64,000 nucleotides of DNA from Mesostigma viride (taxonomy: Eukaryota > Streptophyta > Mesostigmatophyceae > Mesostigmatales > Mesostigmataceae). Under the pieces are notes generated by a model that ran no database searches, was not told where the DNA came from, and saw nothing but the letters and a program-made list of their open reading frames with translations. The translations under genes were made by a program, and so were the position numbers. Where the stretch lies: contig RPFO01000253.1 of NCBI GenBank assembly GCA_009746045.1, forward strand, positions 1,624,888 through 1,688,887, read 5' to 3'. Positions 59,301 to 64,000 of the stretch are shown here, piece by piece; the first letter of the stretch is position 1, and each line of letters opens with the position of its first letter.

Positions 59301-60662
59301 ATAGGCTTGTATGTGATAGGCTTTGCAAGGGCAACCCTCTATTAAACAGGTCGGGTTCTGCAGTTTTGTTTGGGGGGGGGGGGGGGGTCAAACCTGGAAG
59401 AACTTGCGGATGTTGCCACCTGGCATGGTATTCAGCTTTGTACGATCCACTGTTGCGTAGAGTGATCACACCTTGCCCAGCGTGAGAAACGTCAAGACTC
59501 GAACCGTTGCATCCCATCTCTCGCCATGGGATGGCCACCCGCGTGTTGCCTACTGTAGGACAGTCTTGCAGCAATTACAGGAATGAATGATAGCAGAAAG
59601 AAAAATCGGAAGAAGGGAGACGGCTCTTGGATCCGCCATTCTCTTCCTGTCTAGCGAATTCTTTGGTGGTGTATATTGGATAGCTCAGAGGCCTAGCACA
59701 TGACTGGCTGTCTTATTGACTTGCCGCCATGCCGCTGTGTGGTGTGTCCTGACTTGCGCTTCCTCGTGGGGTGCGGCCCGCCATGACGCTGCAGGTGGGC
59801 GGCGACGTCTCGCTCGCGTGGGGCCTCTTTGTCATCTTCGTCCAGGTGGGTACTGGGTACGCAAGCATGAGCCATGTCCATCTTGACACAAGCATGAGCC
59901 GACGTGTCCCATCTTGGATTGGGTTCAAGTGACCGGCCACCTGCCCCTTGTGTCGCCTACGTGCCTGCTGGTCGTTACGCTAGCATACTTTGTGTTAGCA
60001 TTCTATGTGTGGTCCAACCGCTTCTCTTGTGCGCGTGGTCGGGCGGTCAACCAGGGGGTGTGGGAGGATGCGCCCATTGCAAACACGAACAGAAAATTAT
60101 ATGCTGGTTGCCTCTTGATAGAATCGCACCAATGAACATGAAGGTGCATCCGCCAGGTGCAGGAGTTTCGAGCCATGTAAGAAGATTTCACTGGTAGATT
60201 CGGGGATATTATGATTTCATGTATCGTAGCAGGGTCGAGCCCCGTTTGTCTGTAGGAATACCTTTAACGGTGCAACCTCGCGTAAAGTACGGTTGCGCTG
60301 TGTTAGCCAGAATGCGTATATCATAATCCGCTGGATGCGTTACAGTGGTAGCGTTGTCTCTTGGTTGCCAGTATGTAGCGATACTTTCCTTGCACCGGCT
60401 GCTGTGATGCGAGTGTGTCAAAAATATCCTTAACCTCTCTTCTTGTGCTATGTTGTGGCTGCTTACCCAACATGATGCCATTGTGGTCGTGCAGCGGGCG
60501 GCCCAGGATGTCACCCAGGACCAGGTCACCCCCGTGGGCAACAGCCGAGCGGTGCTATATTCGGTCCTGCTCATTTTGTCCTACTTTGTACTAGTCCCTG
60601 TGTTCCCTGAGCTAGCAGAGGAGCTGGGGCTGGTCGTGCGCGCGCTGCCACCCATGGTGTGA
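50324..60662 (+). CDS. EGY1: EGY1-like plastid S2P-type M50 metalloprotease (11 exons, 630 aa)
   Basis: Membrane-embedded zinc protease of the EGY family, which in plants acts in chloroplast membranes. Exons: 50324-50953, 52029-52140, 53546-53823, 54498-54647, 55538-55639, 56189-56400, 57022-57072, 58143-58212, 58900-58968, 59795-59845, 60495-60662; all phases agree. The start ATGG lies in a good context (AGCCATGGCG). Residues 1-70 are Ser/Arg/Pro-rich and fit a transit peptide. Residues 106-151 are a tandem 23-residue duplication. GNVRGDKE and YVLFMIPEP (248-) match the EGY N-domain. The active-site HEIGH is residues 390-394, followed by KLGVPFFIPNLNLGLFGAVTQ-like sequence, AGPLAGGAASL, HPILLVGWCGL and the third-ligand motif NLLPLGALDGG (D529). 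The C-terminus FPELAEELG matches EGY1. Catalytic residues are intact, unlike EGY3. Confidence 0.92.
50639..50776 (+). repeat. 69-bp in-frame tandem duplication in EGY1-like exon 1
   Basis: 50639-50707 and 50708-50776 each encode the same 23 residues (VDVEETARLLEAMYP then SKKDSPPK). They differ at seven bases, all third codon positions and all synonymous. The duplicated peptide lies between the transit region and the conserved domain. Confidence 0.95.
51290..51640. repeat. 37-bp minisatellite, EGY1-like intron 1
   Basis: About nine units with core ACCATGCCCTATATGCAG in the intron 50954-52028. Variants alternate between GTTCCTGGTACC and GTTCCATGTACC. Frames across it (51299-51901) are artefacts. 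Confidence 0.94.
52192..53022. repeat. 26-bp minisatellite, EGY1-like intron 2
   Basis: About 32 units of 26 bp with core GATGGCTCTGTGTGATGAGT in the intron 52141-53545. Nearly all are identical except for CATCATGG versus CATGATGG, and a few GCGTGGGC/GTGGGC units at the ends. Antisense frames (HTHHTEPS) are artefacts. The unit length equals that of the unrelated array at 8818. Confidence 0.97.
53195..53430. repeat. CCCTCC-rich pyrimidine tract, EGY1-like intron 2
   Basis: Irregular CCTCCCTCC and CTCCCC units upstream of the acceptor of exon 3 (53546). Long Pro/Ser frames here are not coding. Confidence 0.9.
56655..56778. repeat. CCACCACCACCGCCGCCG trinucleotide repeat, EGY1-like intron 6
   Basis: Trinucleotide CAC/CGC run in the intron 56401-57021. 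Confidence 0.93.
57805..57858. other. Perfect hairpin in EGY1-like intron 7
   Basis: TACACCCCCCCCACACGTTT and its complement are separated by about 12 nt, giving a stem of about 20 bp. It may be a small inverted-repeat insertion or replication product. Confidence 0.6.
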
Positions 60663-60725
60663 CCGGGACATCGCCAGGCATTTCGTCTAGGATCAACCAC
60701 ACCTGGCTGACCTCCCATCATGTCC

Positions 60726-60744
60726 AATAAAAACTTCGAATAAA
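60726..60744 (+). terminator. Possible polyadenylation signals of the EGY1-like gene
   Basis: AATAAA occurs at 60726-60731 and 60739-60744, 64 and 77 nt after the stop codon. Spacing fits a 3' UTR end. No TGTAA signal of the Chlamydomonas type was noted here. Confidence 0.5.
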
Positions 60745-61384
60745 GTGATAGGGACAGTACCTGGCCTGACCACGGCCCAAGTGGGAGCCTGATGTGCCAG
60801 TAAGCCAGCCAGCACAGGCCTGACAACTGTGTGGTTGAAATTGGAGTTCAGGGGCGCATGCATGCTGTAGCTCAGCAGGGCAATGACTAATGAAGTTAGC
60901 AGCCCCATGGATGCAAAAGCTCTTGGGAAAGGCAATCAGACGATCATCAAGACAAAGAGGGTTTTTTAAACCAGCACGATGGTTGTGACACCCAGCTCTG
61001 GCCTGAAGGCATTGGATATGAGAATGTTAGTGCGCAAGACCCCCACAGGCAACGTGCAAGCATCATTAATAAATTATAATTAACTCACGCGTAGACTGCG
61101 TCATGTGAGTGTAAGTCCTCAGTGGCATGGAAAGCATCATGCATGCTGGGTCGCTGTCTGCCAGGAATGCAGGTACGTGTGTTGAAGGTGGCGCGAGGCC
61201 GGGCCAGTGTCGCCTGCTGGCACAACAGGGGAGAACATGGAGTGGAGCTAAGTAAGTAAGTAAGTAAGTACTTGCGTGTCATGCGCAAAGGCATGCCACG
61301 GAGTACTATGCTAATCTCATTAGAAAAATAATTACACAAAAGTTTAAACAAATATCGTCTGCATCATCCCCCAACCGTTAAGCA
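60745..61384. other. Intergenic sequence, no gene seen
   Basis: Between the EGY1-like 3' end and the convergent - strand gene. It contains a short (AGTA)n run at 61247-61270. No domain-like frame. Confidence 0.5.
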
Positions 61385-62751
61385 CTAGATGGGGATGTAA
61401 TCCTCATCCGAGCTGTCCTCTACTGTAATGGCAGACGAGGCGGTAGTGTAGCGGCTATCCTCAGGACCAATAACCTCCACCTGCGGACTTCTACCCTGGC
61501 TAGCAACGGGCCGCGGGGCCCGTGGGGAGAAAACAGGAGCATACCCCTCGGGAAGGTGCTTATCGCAGATGGCAGCCCATTTCTCCTTGTCAATCATGCG
61601 GGCGCGGAGTACGGATAGTCCCAGAAGCCCTGCATCTTCAAGCAGTTGTGGAGTGGAGCTATAGTGGTCCCAGCTCAGTTTGAACACCGCATTCACTCCC
61701 TCTCTCTTCTTTGGACTGCTATGCAGAACAAGAAGCGGTGGCAGACGATTGTCCAGGCTCACCCGCCAGCCCCTGTGGGCAAGCCCCCTCCCCCCAAGCG
61801 GAAGGGGCGTTTTGCTGAATAGTGTAGTTAGGATTTTTTTCTAGACTAGATAGCTTGGAGTTAGGTTCGTTCAATTACGCGGCTTCGCCCACCTCGATCC
61901 ACCCATCCAGCAAGGAATATGTGCTACATGCATGATCTCCCAACGGAGTCACGTTATTTTTCAATGGATTTTTTAATGGAGTGGAGATATGGGGGTCAGC
62001 GGATGCAGCGGAAGGTAGAGATGGAGGTGAGACGGTGGGGGTAGAGGGAATAGTAATTAACTAATAGGAGGATAGTGATTAATTAATTAATAGAGGGAAT
62101 AGTGCTTTTCATCGCATTTACCTTGTCCTGCAAGCGTAGGATGCGAACCTGCCGCCCGGCTCTGGGTATTCGGGGATGACTGCGCGATCGACACAGAGGC
62201 GGAGGTAATCAAGCATGCGTTGCATGGGTGTTGCGTGAGTTAACTGCTTAAAGATGTCGTTCTGGCCCGAGATATACCGGCACCACTGGATGTGTATTGG
62301 TCGACTGGGTTGATGCATGGGGCCGGTGGAACAACAGGTGGGGACTTTTCCTGAAGAGGCTGTCCCCGAAACCCGCTGTTAGCCGCGAGCTAGCCGACGA
62401 GCGTGTCCTACCTTCTGGAACCGTCAGGGGCAGGACGTTTTATTACGAGACTCTGCATGCCCGGTGTCGATAGGAACATGCACCTTTGAAGAATGCAGCG
62501 AAGCTGCCATCCTGCATCAAACGCACCTGCACTCGCGAATCGACCCATCGGTTCGTGCTTCTGCCGGGCCTCCGCGACGCGGGTGTGATTCCAGACCTTG
62601 CTCCCCGCCTTGATTCCACTGGCCAGGTGTACGTGTACTCGTCATCCATGCTGATGGAGATGTTTTTCAGCAGACGACGGGCCCCGATCACCTGCCGCTT
62701 GTCATGCATGGAGGCCATGGTGACAAGGACTAGGCCCAGAGGGCCTGGCAT
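61385..62751 (-). CDS. Unidentified gene, three phase-consistent 3' exons
   Basis: Exons in gene order: about 62751-62484, 62350-62122 and 61718-61385 (stop). Donors TTCAAAG|GTGCAT and GGACAAG|GTAAAT and acceptors CTTCAG|GA and GCATAG|CA fit in phase (1 then 2), which supports a real gene. The first exon holds SMDDEYTYTWPVESRRG, RWVDSRVQVRLMQDGSFAAF; the second, IQWCRYISGQNDIFKQL and MLDYLRLCVDRAVIPEYPEP; the last, FKLSWDHYSSTPQLLEDAG and an acidic Ser-rich tail (TVEDSSDEDYIPI), possibly a SUMO-interacting type. I do not recognise the family. A domesticated or decaying transposable-element gene is possible. The 5' exons are not resolved: frames at 62773-63294 look protein-like but shift frame. 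Confidence 0.5.
62042..62103. mobile_element. Short TTAA-tailed insertion with 13-bp target duplication
   Basis: TAGAGGGAATAGT at 62042-62054 is repeated at 62091-62103. The 36 bp between ends in ATTAATTAATTAA. Together with 17982 and 18761 this is a third insertion with the same tail type and a 12-14 bp duplication. It lies in the last intron of the - strand gene. Confidence 0.55.
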
Positions 62752-62772
62752 GCAGTCGAATGGCCCTCTATC

Positions 62773-63290
62773 TCAATGACAGCACTGTTGCAGAGCTGCC
62801 GAGCACCCCCATGCAAGAACGCCGAGCCTCGCAGTGTCTCGACGTATCAAGGAGACAACCAGTCTCGGTATGTTCATGATCGCCGTCTCATTCTGGCCGG
62901 TGCCCGAGCGCTGATCCCTGGACTCCCTTGAGAACGATATGTATTGCGTTGTCGCTGCTGAGCCACATTTTGTGACACCGCAGCAGTAGCTGCCTGCCTC
63001 GTTGACGATGGCTGCCAGGTTCTTGCTGGCTCCGTCTGCAAACGAAGTCTGCTTGGGGGCGGGGGGGGGCGCCATGGCAGCCCGTTCAGCTCCCGCAGAG
63101 TTGCTGACGTGGCAGCAGAGGACGCTGCCATGCATGAGATGAAGACGGTCTTCATCTCGCCTTGCACGGAGGTGAGAGACTTCGTCAAGTCGTGCAGCAG
63201 AGCAGTAGCATCTTTCTGGGGCAGGTGCAGCAATGGCCGCCAGCGGCTCGCAGAGTTCGGCGCATGCAGCACGTAAAAAGGCATGCACAT
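62773..63290 (-). pseudogene. Protein-like frames with a frame change upstream of the unidentified gene
   Basis: Frame 63290-about 63110 reads KDATALLHDLTKSLTSVQGE, and the protein-like text then continues in another frame from about 63080 (NEAGSYCCGVTKCG, FSRESRDQRSGTGQNE, IMNIPRLVVSLIRRD). No intron fits the switch, so either a frameshift has broken the gene or I have missed a splice. It is likely the 5' continuation of 61385-62751. Confidence 0.35.
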
Positions 63291-63423
63291 GCACAGTTTG
63301 GATATCGAGCCTAGGTCAAGAGATCCCGGCTATGCCATTCGGAAGCTTCTTCTGTCATAACCTTGCCGCCGGGTGCTGGGGTGGCGGATCTGGCCGCCAT
63401 CGATCGTTGAAACGGAGCTTGAG

Positions 63424-63738
63424 ATTTAATTAATTAATTAAACTCGTGCTCCCGTTGGGGAGTCACGGAGCATGTCCCGATCGATGGATGTATGGATGTA
63501 TGGATGGGTGGGTACACGCAATATCCTACGGCCGGTCTAAGCTATCTATAAGCTATCTATAAAAACAGTCTAAAGTTCTATAGATCTATGGTGCCCGCGA
63601 CCGGCCCTACTAGGGGTCTCGCCTAGCTAGCATGCCATCCACGTTTGCAAACACGCTCCTTCCCCAGGCTGCAGGGGGGTTGTTGTCCTCTATGACCTGG
63701 GCCCACTTTGCCTAGTCCATCATCGATTTTCCAAATCA
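63424..63738 (-). mobile_element. SINE-like retroposon with (TTAA)n tail, copy 2
   Basis: Reverse-oriented relative of 18761-19049. The tail (TTAA)n is at 63424-63440 and the head TGATTTGGAAAATCGATGAT ends at 63738. Sequence is clearly diverged from copy 1, with an extra repeated segment GCTATCTATA near 63540-63560. Flanking CGGAG occurs on both sides but not at the exact ends, so the target duplication has decayed or is absent. Confidence 0.6.
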
Positions 63739-63779
63739 CGGAGAGGCCTAGGCCCCTCATGTCCTCAGTACGTCTACTA

Positions 63780-64000
63780 GCTGTTCTTTGAAGGCGCGGG
63801 CCTTGCGGCGTCTAACCTGGCTGCCAGGGCTCGGCCCACGTGATCGAGGAGGTGCCGGCCCGGCTGGGCGGGGCGCAGCCCTGCAGAAGAGGGGCCACGT
63901 GAGGTGTCTACCTGTCACGGACGCAAGCTATGTCATCCGGGCGGTGCCCACTATGCACAAGACCGGTGACGTGCGCAAGGAATTAGTTTTCTACGCATTT
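63780..64000 (+). CDS. Possible partial exon at the right edge, unidentified
   Basis: One frame reads HVRCLPVTDASYVIRAVPTM then HKTGDVRKEL to the window end. DASYVIRAVPT faintly resembles the DPSYMIRAVP segment of plant-type phosphofructokinases, but the residues after it do not fit. A donor-like G|GTGACG lies at about 63963. Too short to call. Confidence 0.2.

Noticed and set aside
1-64000. tRNA, rRNA and bacterial promoter or operon features
   Set aside because: No cloverleaf-like or rRNA-like sequence and no bacterial gene organisation were noticed by eye. A covariance-model scan would be decisive.

Overview
The window is nuclear DNA of a photosynthetic eukaryote, most likely an alga. It contains spliced genes with GT-AG introns (43 bp to 9.2 kb), a chloroplast-type S2P-like protease with a plausible transit peptide, AATAAA-like signals after that gene, and very large amounts of satellite and mobile DNA. 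I cannot name the species. No prokaryotic or organellar features were seen. I rebuilt exons by hand from reading frame, splice consensus, phase continuity and remembered family sequence. No search was run.

Layout. (1) 1-17887: the 3' part of a + strand gene for a DUF6055/Svx-like protein ending in a left-handed beta-helix and a LamG-like domain. The seven exons found run from 6896 to 17887. The first 6.9 kb looks like one long intron. It holds two arrays of a 9-bp minisatellite and two large palindromes (119-1463, 3347-5716). The intron 7883-13743 holds a 26-bp minisatellite and a 3.9-kb palindromic element (9718-13621) with a 5-bp target duplication. (2) 17888-23307: a mobile-DNA graveyard. 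It has retroposon-like insertions with (TTAA)n tails and 12-14 bp target duplications, and a group of short elements flanked by target duplications of about 125 bp. (3) 23308-49252, - strand: a 15-exon transportin-3/importin-13-like nuclear import receptor gene of 1146 codons. It is spread over 26 kb because its introns contain large arrays, four of them with 8-bp units, including a 7.8-kb one. (4) 50324-60662, + strand: an 11-exon EGY1-like plastid M50 metalloprotease gene (630 aa), divergently arranged with the transportin. (5) 61385-62751, - strand: three phase-consistent 3' exons of an unidentified gene. (6) A second SINE-like copy (63424-63738), and a possible partial exon at the right edge.

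The named genes do not form a pathway: a secreted or surface-type protein, a nuclear importin and a chloroplast protease are unrelated housekeeping or surface functions. The unusual content is the mobile and repeat DNA. Three palindromic elements share one plan: two inverted copies of one gene converge on a short unpaired loop. A separate family of 0.3-0.45 kb elements leaves target duplications of about 125 bp next to a GGGYAACG motif.
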